Shown here in pieces: positions 1-8,640 of a stretch of 20,282 nucleotides of DNA (position 1 is the first letter of the stretch; every line of letters begins with the position of its first letter). The DNA comes from DATFJZ01 sp046482845. Lineage in GTDB: Bacteria > Desulfobacterota > Desulfobacteria > Desulfobacterales > Desulfobacteraceae. The stretch lies in the NCBI GenBank assembly GCA_046482845.1, contig JAWOEJ010000072.1, positions 1 through 20,282 of the forward strand, given 5' to 3'. The translations under genes and the position numbers were made by a program. The notes beneath the pieces were generated by a model. That model saw only the letters and a list, made by a program, of their open reading frames with translations, did no database searches and was not told where the DNA came from.

Positions 1-250
1 CTTAAAAAAGCTCCGTATTTATCTTGTAAAATTTTAACTACTGGTCTTGTAGGTTCTTTTGGATTATTTTTAATTACAATTCCTTTTTTACCATTACTTA
101 AAAGTACTCCAGTTCCAGGTGGATAAGGCGCTATATTTTGAATTAAAGCATCATAAACATCAATATCTATTTTACTATGAACATTAGAAGATAAAATCTC
201 TAATGCTTTATATACAGGGACTCGATCTTTAATTATTATATTATTAACTA
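1..250 (-). CDS. Partial HD-GYP domain protein, C-terminal fragment, foreign to the rest of the window
   Basis: The minus strand is open from about base 250 to base 1, with no stop at the window edge. The translation includes KDRVPVYKALEIL, then APYPPGTGVLLSNG, then KNNPKEPTRPVVKIL. This order matches the C-terminal part of HD-GYP proteins (cyclic-di-GMP phosphodiesterase family), where the last HD helices are followed by a 'YP.GT.V.L.NG..G.V...NP..P.RP.V' segment. The HD and GYP catalytic motifs would lie further N-terminal and are absent. Similarity fades at about base 250, where the glycosyltransferase reading frame on the other strand begins. The DNA is about 27% G+C and uses AT-rich codons, like Clostridia and unlike everything downstream. 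It is probably a chimeric join; a real insertion or rearrangement is less likely. No start codon of its own can be assigned. Confidence 0.7.
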
Positions 251-271
251 AATACTGTTCAACTTGTCTCA

Positions 272-1186
272 TTGATTCAAACCCATAATATCCATGCGGT
301 TCATACCAATACAATACTTGTTCACTCCGGTGCCATTGCTGCCAGGATAACCGGGAAAAAGGTGATATGGCATATTCGGGAAAGGATAACAGAGCCCAGG
401 GCGGTTATGTATTATATTTTTAACCTGATTCGCTGGATGTCCCATAGAATTATCTGCATTTCACAGAACGTAAAAGAGAATATGGAATCTTTTACCGGTG
501 TTCTGGAAAGGGCAGAGGTGATATACAATGGTGTTGACCTTTCCGTTTTTTCTCCATCCCCTGTTTCCCGGGACAGAGGCGCACGGTTAAAAAAGTCCTT
601 TACAATACCGGACGATCATTATGTTGTGGGAATTGTAGGAAGAGTTGCTTTTTGGAAAGGCCATGATACCTTTGTGAAAGCGGCAAAAAGAGTGCTGGAC
701 CAGGGGCATCAGGTGATTTTTCTGGTGGCGGGGGACCTTGACAGGGAGATTAACCAGAGATACTATGATAGTTTGTTTTCTTATATTGATCAGCATCACC
801 TGTCCAAAAATTTTATCTTCACAGGGTTTATCGCTGATGTGGCAGCTGTTTACGCTGCATTGGATATTGCAGTTGTCCCTTCAACAAGACCGGAACCCTT
901 CGGCCTTGTTGCCATCGAAGCCCTTGCCATGGGAAAACCTGTTATTGCAACCAATCATGGCGGTACAGCGGAAATTATTGCGGATACAGGGTTTGGGGCG
1001 TTGATTCCGCCAGGTGACCATAAGGCGCTGGCAGCAAATATCATATCATATATAAACTCTGAATCTCACATGAAAAGGGTGAAAACCCTTGCTCCCATCT
1101 ACATAAAAGATAATTTTGCCATTGGATCTTGTGTAAATCGTATTCAGTTAGTATACAATAAAATTCATGGTATTAATTGGAAATAG
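272..1186 (+). CDS. GT4-family glycosyltransferase, N-terminally truncated
   Basis: This is a retaining GT-B glycosyltransferase of the GT4 type, which transfers a sugar from an activated donor during polysaccharide assembly at the cytoplasmic side. The protein begins in the middle of the acceptor domain: LIQTHNIHAVHTN resembles a segment normally found some 75-85 residues into the family. It continues through the linker (YNGVDLSVF), the donor-domain start (VGIVGRVAFWKG) and the E-x7-E motif EPFGLVAIE (E208 and E216 counted from the TTG at 272). Family members are usually 360-400 residues; 304 are present. The frame is open back to base 248, just after a TAA, and residues from there (NTVQLVSLIQ) still look like the family. 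The true start was therefore probably lost at the join near base 250, and the TTG at 272 is only the first possible start codon. The C-terminus is intact. Confidence 0.85.
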   Translation: MIQTHNIHAVHTNTILVHSGAIAARITGKKVIWHIRERITEPRAVMYYIFNLIRWMSHRIICISQNVKENMESFTGVLERAEVIYNGVDLSVFSPSPVSRDRGARLKKSFTIPDDHYVVGIVGRVAFWKGHDTFVKAAKRVLDQGHQVIFLVAGDLDREINQRYYDSLFSYIDQHHLSKNFIFTGFIADVAAVYAALDIAVVPSTRPEPFGLVAIEALAMGKPVIATNHGGTAEIIADTGFGALIPPGDHKALAANIISYINSESHMKRVKTLAPIYIKDNFAIGSCVNRIQLVYNKIHGINWK

Positions 1187-1370
1187 AGTCAGAACAAAGC
1201 ATTTTTAAAGGACAGTATCAAGCAGGGGATCTGTTGAAGTAAATATGTCCCATTGGCGCGCAACGCAGGAGACGGGCAAAAAGACAAGCAAGATGCGTGG
1301 AATATTTTTTGGAAGATCCCTAAGAACATGTGTCTGAAAAGATCAGGCAGGGCAAGGAGATAAAGGTTTT

Positions 1371-2279
1371 ATGCAGAAAGATGATTCGATTCTAATTCAT
1401 CCGGGGTTTCCCAAATGTGCCTCAACTTTTTTACAGAAGAAGATTTTTTCAGTTCATCCGGAAATTGACTATATTGGACCTGAACTCTTTACCAACAGAG
1501 GGTTTAACGGGTTGTTTATGAACATACCAACGGCCGATTATGACCCTGTCAGGGTAAGAGCTCTTTTTTCATCGGCTGCTGCTGCCAGGGTGCTTTCTGT
1601 TGAAACCCTGGTTGGGGATCCCTATTTTAACCCCATGGCAGGAGAACTGTATGCAAAACGGTTAAAGGAGACCTTTCCCAATGCAAAAATATTGTTGATT
1701 ATCCGTTCCCAGGCCGATGTACTGGAATCCCTTATCCTGCAGTGGGTGAAAACCGGCTGGACTGGAAAAATGGGAATCAATGATTTTTTTAAACCCAAAA
1801 GATTCTATACTGAGACGTATACGTTTGACCTGTCTTATTTTAAATACAGCGGTATTATTGCACTTTACCGTCACTATTTCGGAAAAGACAATGTAAAAAT
1901 TCTTGGTTTTGAAAAATTTACAGAAAATATCCCGGCTGGGGTAAAGCAGATATTTGAATTTATGAATCTGGAAGTGCCTGATATAATCAATACCGTACCG
2001 GTAAAACGGCGAATGACCCTGGCTGGATATCTGTTCATGAGATATGTGAACCGGTACAGAACAGGAAAGTTTAATTTAAAAGGCGGCGTGCTTGATATTG
2101 TCCCGTGGGTCTGTATTATGAGGGTACGGAATGCTCTGGATAAACTTTCACGGTCAACAGGGGTATCAAAGAGTTACACATGGATGACAGATACCTTCCG
2201 GCGGGACCTTGAAGCGTATTACAGGGAAGACAATGATGTTACTCGTCATTTGATTGGTGAGGATACCCTTTGTTTTTGA
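1371..2279 (+). CDS. Sulfotransferase-like protein
   Basis: This 302-residue protein resembles the PAPS-dependent sulfotransferase family, which moves a sulfonate group to a hydroxyl or amine of an acceptor such as a sugar. Near the N-terminus, HPGFPKCASTFLQ fits the 5'-phosphosulfate-binding loop (family pattern PK-x-G/A-S/T-T-x-L). The segment LLIIRSQADVLESLILQW carries R112 and S120 at the spacing of the 3'-phosphate-binding motif. No membrane segment or signal peptide is evident, so it is probably cytosolic. Purine-rich stretches at 1354-1366 precede the ATG and serve as ribosome binding site. It sits between a glycosyltransferase and a flippase, so a role in decorating the repeat unit is a fair inference. 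The acceptor is unknown. A 184-base gap before it (1187-1370) shows no gene or clear hairpin. Confidence 0.75.
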   Translation: MQKDDSILIHPGFPKCASTFLQKKIFSVHPEIDYIGPELFTNRGFNGLFMNIPTADYDPVRVRALFSSAAAARVLSVETLVGDPYFNPMAGELYAKRLKETFPNAKILLIIRSQADVLESLILQWVKTGWTGKMGINDFFKPKRFYTETYTFDLSYFKYSGIIALYRHYFGKDNVKILGFEKFTENIPAGVKQIFEFMNLEVPDIINTVPVKRRMTLAGYLFMRYVNRYRTGKFNLKGGVLDIVPWVCIMRVRNALDKLSRSTGVSKSYTWMTDTFRRDLEAYYREDNDVTRHLIGEDTLCF

Positions 2280-2367
2280 CCCCTTCCCCTTTTTATGTGA
2301 AGCGTCAAAATTAGAGGTGCTTGTCGGTAGAGGGGGGGCAGGCGCTCATTGACTGGACTGACTACCA

Positions 2368-3666
2368 ATGCAGAAAAATGAGAAAAAAAAGTTAAGATCC
2401 AATCAGTTTTTTGTTTTTGTCTCTTCCATGGTGGAAATGGTATGCGGGTTTATCCTTATCGCACTGCTGACCAGATCTTTTGGCCCCAGTGCCATGGGAA
2501 CCTATTTTCTGGCCATGGCTCTGGGGGGAATAAGCCAGGCATTTGTTACCTTTGGCATTTATCCTGTTGCGGTTAAGGAGCTTTCCAGCACATCTGGGGA
2601 AAAATCGGTTGTTCTGATCACTTTGTTATATATCCAGACCGTGATCATATGCCTGCTTGCCCTGCCCATGATTTTTATTGTTCATTTTTTATACGCTTAT
2701 GATCCTTTTCTGAAGCAGTGCATCTTTCTTTCCATTGCTTTCCAGGTAGCTGTGGTTCCTTTTGTTCTTATCGGGTCCGCCGTATTCCAGTCCTTCGGAA
2801 AGATGTACTGGGATGCCATGGCTGCAGTACTGGCCCATGGCATTATTCTTTTCAGCGTTGCATGGGGCATTTATTATTATCACATTGGCCTGGCAGCAGT
2901 TTTTATTATTATCTGTTCAGGCTTTATGGTAAAACTGTTGTTCTCTTTTTTTATCATTACCCATAGACTCGTTAGAATAGACCGGTGTACGGGCTCCTGG
3001 GCATTGACAAAAAAGTATTTCAACCAGTGCTGGCCCATTGGCCTGCATGATATAATTATGCAGGGGCGGGCCAAAATCGGTATTTTTATGCTCGAAATGT
3101 TTTCCTCCAGGGAACAGATCGCTTTTTTTGCTGCCCCTTTCAAACTTTTGAGCAAAACCCGTATCTTTGCTGTTTCATTTGTGAGACCCCTTCTTCCCTA
3201 TTTTTCAAGACTGGTTTTAGAAAAAGAGGCAGAGGCGCTGGTTAAATTGTATAAAAAAAGCTTTATCATTCTGTTCACCGCTGGGGCGGGTGTTGCCCTG
3301 GTACTCTCCTGTGCCGGCAGATTTTTGGTGGTGTTGATACTTGGTCCTGAATTTCAAGAGGCATGGGTCTGTTTTTCCATTATGTCATGGTTGGTTCCCA
3401 TAATGTTTGTCTATTTTCTCACCATTAATCTTTTGTATGCCTGTGAAGAAGGTAGAGCCGTATTAACCGGCAGCATCGTTTCCTTTATTTTTATCTGCAT
3501 AATGAGTTATGTGCTGATACTCAACTATCAGGCGGTTGGTGCCAGTGTAGCTTTTTTAATGGCAGTGGTACTGCTTCTTTTAATGGTTCTTGTGCCAGCA
3601 AAAAGAGCAATGGAAAAAATAAGAACAGCCCAGGGGGAGGAAAGAGATGAAAAACAATGTGGGTAA
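2368..3666 (+). CDS. Wzx-type polysaccharide flippase (MOP superfamily)
   Basis: This 432-residue, strongly hydrophobic protein has about 12 predicted membrane spans. Its N-terminus runs FVFVSSMVEMVCGFILIALL then TRSFGPSAMGTYFLAMAL, the typical first two spans of oligosaccharide flippases (polysaccharide_synt family: helix 1, then 'R.LGP..yG.y..a'). Such proteins move undecaprenyl-linked repeat units, or related lipid-linked glycans, across the inner membrane. The cytoplasmic C-terminus is basic and ends just inside the next gene. The ATG at 2368 lacks a convincing Shine-Dalgarno sequence, although the N-terminal sequence fits the family, so the start is reasonable but not certain. No Wzy polymerase or chain-length regulator is seen in the window. 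The gene overlaps the following acyltransferase by 20 bases, which indicates coupled translation. Confidence 0.85.
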   Translation: MQKNEKKKLRSNQFFVFVSSMVEMVCGFILIALLTRSFGPSAMGTYFLAMALGGISQAFVTFGIYPVAVKELSSTSGEKSVVLITLLYIQTVIICLLALPMIFIVHFLYAYDPFLKQCIFLSIAFQVAVVPFVLIGSAVFQSFGKMYWDAMAAVLAHGIILFSVAWGIYYYHIGLAAVFIIICSGFMVKLLFSFFIITHRLVRIDRCTGSWALTKKYFNQCWPIGLHDIIMQGRAKIGIFMLEMFSSREQIAFFAAPFKLLSKTRIFAVSFVRPLLPYFSRLVLEKEAEALVKLYKKSFIILFTAGAGVALVLSCAGRFLVVLILGPEFQEAWVCFSIMSWLVPIMFVYFLTINLLYACEEGRAVLTGSIVSFIFICIMSYVLILNYQAVGASVAFLMAVVLLLLMVLVPAKRAMEKIRTAQGEERDEKQCG

Positions 3667-4633
3667 TTGCAAAAAAGGGTTCCACGCATACCTTGTCAGT
3701 CAAGTGGGAAATATTGCAAGACTCTTGTTTTACTACCCCTTTGCCTGGTTTGTTGTCAATGCACTGCCGGTCAGTGCGGTATTAAAAATTGCAAGGGCAA
3801 AAGCGGTTGTGTGGGGCACGTTCATGGACAAAAAGAGAAAAAATGCCCTGTTGAACAGATTCGGGAATTTAAAAAAGGAGTTTCACTTTAAACAGAGTGC
3901 CCGCCAGCTGTTCCTGGATTATTTAACCAACCATGTTTTTATTAAACTTTCCCCCTTGATGTATGGGGCTTTGGCAAGAACCCCCACTGAAAATCTCTTT
4001 GTGATTAAAAACAGGCACCACCTTGACAGGGCCCTGAAAAAGAAACGGGGGGCAGTATTGACAACCGCTCATTTTGGACCTTCAATGCTTTTGGCCTTTT
4101 GGGCCGGGGAAAATTATCATACTGGTCTGTTAAGGCTCCTTTACGACAAAAGAGAGGCGACCTTCGGGCACAGGCTGGCCAGAAACAGAGTCAGGCAGTT
4201 AAGTGAGTTTATTCCTGTGACGTACATTGATGTCCAGGGTGATTTGTCTGCCAGGGAAAAACTTCTTTCTGAAAACGGTTTGATTGTTCAGACCGGGGAT
4301 GGGGCCTCGGTTATGACAGGTATTGGGAAATTGATCCCGGTTCCTTTTCTGGCCAGGAGAGTTCTATTTGCAAAAGGCCCTTTTTCCCTGGCCTATAGAA
4401 CCAAAGCATTGGTTGTCCCTTATTTTGTGCGGTTGATCGGGAAAAAGCTTGAAGTGACATTTTATCCGGCCCTGGATCCGGAAAAAGCCTTTAAAGGAGA
4501 CAAAGATGCGTGGATCCAGGAAGCAGCGGCCCTGTTTGCCTCAGATTTTGAAGCGGCACTCTTTACCGCTCCAGGTACCTGGCAGCTGTGGGAGTTGTTT
4601 GAGAGTCAAAAACTTATTATAGATATGGATTAA
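3647..4633 (+). CDS. LpxL/HtrB-like acyltransferase homologue lacking the catalytic acid
   Basis: This 328-residue protein belongs to the lysophospholipid/lipid A acyltransferase superfamily (LPLAT, LpxL/HtrB type), which acylates lipid A precursors or other lipids at the inner membrane. Diagnostic segments are an N-terminal hydrophobic stretch, RGAVLTTAHFGPS, QTGDGASVMTGIG, and IPVPFLARRVLFAKGPFSLA followed by YRTKALVVPYF. The last matches the conserved 'VPFFGR...F..GPA.LA..TGAPVVP' region. In active relatives the catalytic motif is H-x4-D/E. Here H142 is followed at +5 by M147, so the acidic partner is missing. A good ribosome site (GGGGGAGG at about 3634) supports the ATG at 3647, which overlaps the flippase end. 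Its place in a polysaccharide operon suggests action on the glycan or its lipid carrier, or a binding-only role, rather than housekeeping lipid A synthesis. Confidence 0.8.
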   Translation: MKNNVGNCKKGFHAYLVSQVGNIARLLFYYPFAWFVVNALPVSAVLKIARAKAVVWGTFMDKKRKNALLNRFGNLKKEFHFKQSARQLFLDYLTNHVFIKLSPLMYGALARTPTENLFVIKNRHHLDRALKKKRGAVLTTAHFGPSMLLAFWAGENYHTGLLRLLYDKREATFGHRLARNRVRQLSEFIPVTYIDVQGDLSAREKLLSENGLIVQTGDGASVMTGIGKLIPVPFLARRVLFAKGPFSLAYRTKALVVPYFVRLIGKKLEVTFYPALDPEKAFKGDKDAWIQEAAALFASDFEAALFTAPGTWQLWELFESQKLIIDMD

Positions 4634-4688
4634 CGCTTTTTGACTGTATGTACCCTTTTTTTACAATTAAATTCCAAACGGGGAAGAA

Positions 4689-7475
4689 ATGATGAAAAAA
4701 AACAGGTTGTTTTGGCTTACAATTAGTATTTTAATTTATCTCATTTTTTCTTGTCAGGCTGCCATGGCTTTAGCTGATTTTCGGCATCAGCCACGGGAGA
4801 CCCCTCTTGATCGCGTTATAACAATGATGCAGGATAAAACCGGGAAAAACAACTTTTCCCGGCGTATGAAAGTCGTTCGCAGTATTCTGAAATCTCCAGA
4901 ATTTCCAGGCAACAGGGTTGATAAACAGAAGTTTCGGAAACGGTACATACATATCAAGGAAATGGCTTTAAAGAAAGATACCAGGGCCTTTTCCCAGCTT
5001 GATCAGCTCATTTTTCAGGTACACCATCAGTTAAAGGGGAAAGGGAAGCCGTCTTCCCCTGGTGAAAAAGGGAGAACCCATGCTGTTCTTCCAGAGGGTA
5101 CCGGTGGGGTAGGGCCGTCCTATGAAGATCTGGTACTGCTTCATGCCAGTATTACCCAGCGGATAGAAGCCCTTGAAAAACTTAGTGGATATCTTAAGAA
5201 AAAAGAGCTTCCAGTGGAAACTGTGGCCCGTCAGAAGCAAACCCTAGAAATTGATGCCAGGGAGGCGGCCACCCGGCTGAAACAGATTGAGTCTTTGGTG
5301 ATTGCACAGCAGAAAGGGGAAGGAGACAATAACAGAGGGAGCCCTCTGGTTGAGTACGCTGAAGAACTGGAAACGGTGTCCCGCGGGATCAGCAAACTGG
5401 AACTCAAGGCGGGTGGCCAGGGTGAACCGACCGGTAATATTTTAAAAAAGTATGCATCGCCCCTTTTTTTTGGTATTCAGACATTTGGGAAAAGAGATTT
5501 TTTCAAGGAAAATGGATACTACCCCAGGCTTCTTAAGCGGTTTGGGTTTGATTTTGTCTCCTTTCACCCCCATTCCGTGAATCACAGCATGGCCATGGGA
5601 AACCCTGAAAGGGGGGTTTATGATTTTAATCCGTATAAAAGGCTTGCCAAATCCCTTGCCCCTTATGATCTGGGCTTGCGGCTCACTGTTGAGGACAGCG
5701 GTTTCCACGGCGTTGACAACTACTGGATGAAAAAAGACAATGATGAAGTGACATGGATTGACGGTAAAGGGAAAACACTGGACCGGATGGGAGCCCATAG
5801 CACGTTGAACATCTGGAATCCCGCTGTGACCCAGTGGGTTAATGAGTATGCCGCCGCCCTGGTAAAGGAGATGAAACAGTATGATAATATTTCAGTGTAT
5901 GAGGTGTTTAACGAACCTGTCATGTTTATTGACAAGCCTGTCGGGTATGGAAAGTTTGCTTCTTCCGCCTTCCGCAGATATTTAAAAAAATTGTATGGTA
6001 ATGATATTGAGCGTTTGAATTCAAGGTGGAAAACCGCCTATGACACCTTTGATTCTATTGTGCCGCCCAGGGATCTCTCCCCACAGACGTCTTTAGTAAA
6101 AACCGGGCAGATTTATGATTTTCAGAAGTTTCGTCAAAAAAGTTACGCAAAATTTATGTCATCTCTTATAAAAGAGATCAAAACCCAGGACAAAAATGCA
6201 AGAATTTGTTCCCAGTTTTATGAAAGACTTAAAGTAAGAAAAAAAAGAGACAAAACCAATATGATCACAGGGGGAATTGACCTTTATCAGCTGGCCATGC
6301 TGGACTGGGATATTCTTGGAAACCACGACTGGCCGGACAGTACAGAGGCAGTGGATTTTTTATACACCTACAGCATAAACAGGTATGCCGCCTGTGAGAT
6401 GTGGGATGATGAGTTTGTCTGGACTGCATGGGAGGGATTTTCCGACCGGGCGATTACAAGAAAGATGACCCGGTTTAAAAATAACGGTGAGCAATTGATG
6501 AGAAATGTAATGAAACGAAATATATGGCGTCACATTAACTGGTCAAAAAGGGGATTGATTTTTTTTGATCTTGATGACCCCTGGCCCGGATGGAACTATG
6601 CACTGCTGGATCCGGAATCCTCGAAAAAAGTAATGCGCTATTGCACAGGCGTTATCCCGGTTGTCAAAAAAAAGGCAGAGGCAATTTCAGATGTGCTGGT
6701 GAACAGCAGAATCAAGAACTCCGGGGTATATGTTTTGTTTTCAAATGTTTCCCGTCTGGTTTCTTTTCCCCATGGAAAGAGTGTGGATCTCTGCAGAAAA
6801 ACGGTAAAAGAGCTGCTCGTGGAAAAATTGATCCCTTTTGTTGTTCCTGAAGCGGCGATACTGGACGGCAGGGAAGACCTTTCACAGTGCAGGGTTTTGA
6901 TCTGTCCCTATACCACCCACATGGATATAAAGTCGTGCAAAACCATTGCCGACTGGGTGAAATCCGGGGGAAGACTGATACTTGCCGGACCCTGTGGGAA
7001 GCTGGATCCCTACGGCCGTTTGTCAAAGGGGATGTACCATCGGTTTTTTGAAACATCTTTATCCTATGATGCATCCAGAGGGATATGGGCAGGGGATGAA
7101 AACGCACCCCTTGAAAAGTGCACCACCCGCTTTGGAAAGGGCCGGGTTGACTTTTATCCGTCAAACCGGCTGGATATAGGGAAAATGGTTAAGCCGGTTG
7201 TATCCGGTTTCCAGCTGGTTTCTACGGATCAGAACTGGTTTGAAATTATCCCCCGGATCACCCGGTCCGGTGAAGAGATTGTTGTGGTGCAGAACCTTAG
7301 TCCTGAAAAGCGCTTGGCAGGGCGGGTGTATGTCAAAGGCCAATACAAAAAAGCGGTGGATCTATCCCTGAAAAAGTTCTATCCTTCTGGCCCCTCCCTT
7401 TCCCTTAAAGAGAAAAACACCGTTTTTTCCCTAAACCTTTCTCCTGGGGGGGTCTCTGTAATTCGACTGGAATGA
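4689..7475 (+). CDS. Secreted clan GH-A glycosidase-like protein with helical N-terminal region and trimerization-like domain
   Basis: This 928-residue exported protein has four parts. Residues 1-29 form a signal peptide (KKNR, a hydrophobic core, then AMA-LA); a lipoprotein reading with C22 is possible but its lipobox (IFSC) is atypical. Residues about 141-241 are charged, heptad-like helix, probably coiled coil. Residues about 256-650 look like a TIM-barrel glycoside hydrolase of clan GH-A, nearest in style to GH42 (FRRYLKKLYGNDIERLNSRW). YEVFNEP places the likely acid/base at E409, and AACEMWDDEF offers E570 as the likely nucleophile (E575 is a second candidate). Residues about 670-790 (VYVLFSNVSRL, then VLICPYTTHMD, WVKSGGRLILAGP) resemble the beta-galactosidase trimerization domain with an amidotransferase-like fold. 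The last 100 or so residues look beta-rich. Within the cluster it probably trims or cleaves the exported glycan. The substrate cannot be told. The start has GGGGAAG upstream; an ATG at 4692 is an equal alternative. Confidence 0.75.
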   Translation: MMKKNRLFWLTISILIYLIFSCQAAMALADFRHQPRETPLDRVITMMQDKTGKNNFSRRMKVVRSILKSPEFPGNRVDKQKFRKRYIHIKEMALKKDTRAFSQLDQLIFQVHHQLKGKGKPSSPGEKGRTHAVLPEGTGGVGPSYEDLVLLHASITQRIEALEKLSGYLKKKELPVETVARQKQTLEIDAREAATRLKQIESLVIAQQKGEGDNNRGSPLVEYAEELETVSRGISKLELKAGGQGEPTGNILKKYASPLFFGIQTFGKRDFFKENGYYPRLLKRFGFDFVSFHPHSVNHSMAMGNPERGVYDFNPYKRLAKSLAPYDLGLRLTVEDSGFHGVDNYWMKKDNDEVTWIDGKGKTLDRMGAHSTLNIWNPAVTQWVNEYAAALVKEMKQYDNISVYEVFNEPVMFIDKPVGYGKFASSAFRRYLKKLYGNDIERLNSRWKTAYDTFDSIVPPRDLSPQTSLVKTGQIYDFQKFRQKSYAKFMSSLIKEIKTQDKNARICSQFYERLKVRKKRDKTNMITGGIDLYQLAMLDWDILGNHDWPDSTEAVDFLYTYSINRYAACEMWDDEFVWTAWEGFSDRAITRKMTRFKNNGEQLMRNVMKRNIWRHINWSKRGLIFFDLDDPWPGWNYALLDPESSKKVMRYCTGVIPVVKKKAEAISDVLVNSRIKNSGVYVLFSNVSRLVSFPHGKSVDLCRKTVKELLVEKLIPFVVPEAAILDGREDLSQCRVLICPYTTHMDIKSCKTIADWVKSGGRLILAGPCGKLDPYGRLSKGMYHRFFETSLSYDASRGIWAGDENAPLEKCTTRFGKGRVDFYPSNRLDIGKMVKPVVSGFQLVSTDQNWFEIIPRITRSGEEIVVVQNLSPEKRLAGRVYVKGQYKKAVDLSLKKFYPSGPSLSLKEKNTVFSLNLSPGGVSVIRLE

Positions 7476-7515
7476 TTGTTTTTTGAAAATGGGCAAAGAA
7501 AGGCAAAGGAAGCTT

Positions 7516-8631
7516 ATGACTGTCGGCATTGTACAATCAGATTATAGTTGTGTTAAAGGCAAAATGGAAACCCTTCTTGATCTTGTGGGATATGAACCAA
7601 AAAATAAGAATGTGTTTATCAAACCCAATGTGCTTGGTCCCTTTGATCCGGCTTCGGGCATTGTAACCCATCCAGGGGTGGTGGGTGCCCTTGTCTGGAT
7701 TTTACAGAAAAAAGGGGCCAGTGTGGTGGTGGGCGAGTCCAGTGTGGTGGGAACGGATACGATGGCTTCTTTTAAAAAGGCCGGGTATTGTGAGATGGCA
7801 GACAAATACGGGATTCCGCTTCTGGATCTGAACAAGGAGAAGAGGCGGGAAGTAAAGGTCAACAATCGTCTCCTTAAATTGCCGGAAATTCTGTTCTCCC
7901 ATGAATACATCAATATGCCCAAACTGAAAACCCATGACCAGGCCTTTGTCTCCATTGCCATGAAAAACCAGAAAGGGCTTCTGCTGGGAAAGGATAAGAA
8001 AAATTTTCATAAAAAAGGCAACCATGGTCTTGGTGAGAATGTGAAACAGCTTGCATCTGTGGTTCAACCGGCTTTGAATGTGGTGGACGGTATTGATGCC
8101 CTTGAGGGCAACGGCCCGGGCAGGTGGGGAGTGAAAAAGAAGATGAACATCCTGGTTGCCGGCTGTGACATGGTTTCTGTCGACAATGCCTGTGTGGACA
8201 TAATGGGGTTTGATATCCGCCGCATCGGTTATATCCCGGCAAAGGAATATGTGACAGCAGGGGCTGATATAGAAACCGTCAGGGAGCCGTTTGCAGCGCC
8301 GGAACTGAATCGGCCAAAGCAGCTGCTGAACTGCCGCTTCCATCTGGGAGAGGCCTGTTCCGGGTGCAGTCAGAACATCAGGGCTGCAATGACCGGGTTG
8401 TGGAAAAGACCGTTTCGTGCCGGGACTCTGCTTTTTCAGGCGGGGTTTCATGGCGTGGATATCGTTGCCGGCAGGTGCGACAGCCTTGATCAGAAAGAGG
8501 GGGGTAATAACAAAAAGACGGGTAAAGTGATCTGCATTGGGGAGTGTACCCGAAATCAGGCAGAAAAAAACGGTTACAGGTTTATACCGGGGTGTCCGCC
8601 AGACGTGAACACCATTATCTCTAACCTGTGA
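7516..8631 (+). CDS. DUF362 domain protein with C-terminal cysteine cluster
   Basis: DUF362 proteins are widespread in anaerobes and have no settled reaction. Here VFIKPNVLG, then NMPKLKTHDQAFVSIAMKNQ, and NVVDGIDALEGNGPG are the family signatures. Six cysteines lie in the last third of the protein: C281 and C284 (CSGC), C321, C340 and C344 (CIGEC), and C360 (PGCPP). They do not form a ferredoxin motif but could bind a metal or Fe-S cluster. I chose the ATG at 7516 because AAGGA lies five bases upstream and the family N-terminus begins here (MTVGIVQ). The frame is open further up, with TTG 7483 and ATG 7489 lacking a ribosome site. It follows the glycosidase gene closely and is nine bases from a second, divergent DUF362 gene, so the two probably act together. 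Confidence 0.85.
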   Translation: MTVGIVQSDYSCVKGKMETLLDLVGYEPKNKNVFIKPNVLGPFDPASGIVTHPGVVGALVWILQKKGASVVVGESSVVGTDTMASFKKAGYCEMADKYGIPLLDLNKEKRREVKVNNRLLKLPEILFSHEYINMPKLKTHDQAFVSIAMKNQKGLLLGKDKKNFHKKGNHGLGENVKQLASVVQPALNVVDGIDALEGNGPGRWGVKKKMNILVAGCDMVSVDNACVDIMGFDIRRIGYIPAKEYVTAGADIETVREPFAAPELNRPKQLLNCRFHLGEACSGCSQNIRAAMTGLWKRPFRAGTLLFQAGFHGVDIVAGRCDSLDQKEGGNNKKTGKVICIGECTRNQAEKNGYRFIPGCPPDVNTIISNL

Positions 8632-8640
8632 GGGGGACCA

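Noticed and set aside
2280..2367. Possible terminator or regulatory hairpin after the first sulfotransferase gene
   Set aside because: C-rich and G-rich runs are present (CCCCTTCCCC and GGGGGGG), but they are separated by about 40 bases and do not make a compact stem followed by a T run.
4734..4760. Lipoprotein signal at C22 of the glycosidase-like protein
   Set aside because: The residues before the cysteine (I-F-S) do not fit the usual lipobox well, and a normal signal peptidase site (AMA) follows five residues later. I left it as an alternative only.
7702..8451. A 249-codon open frame on the minus strand
   Set aside because: It is the reverse of the DUF362 gene, which carries conserved family motifs in the plus frame. 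The minus-strand translation shows no domain and low-complexity codon-shadow composition.
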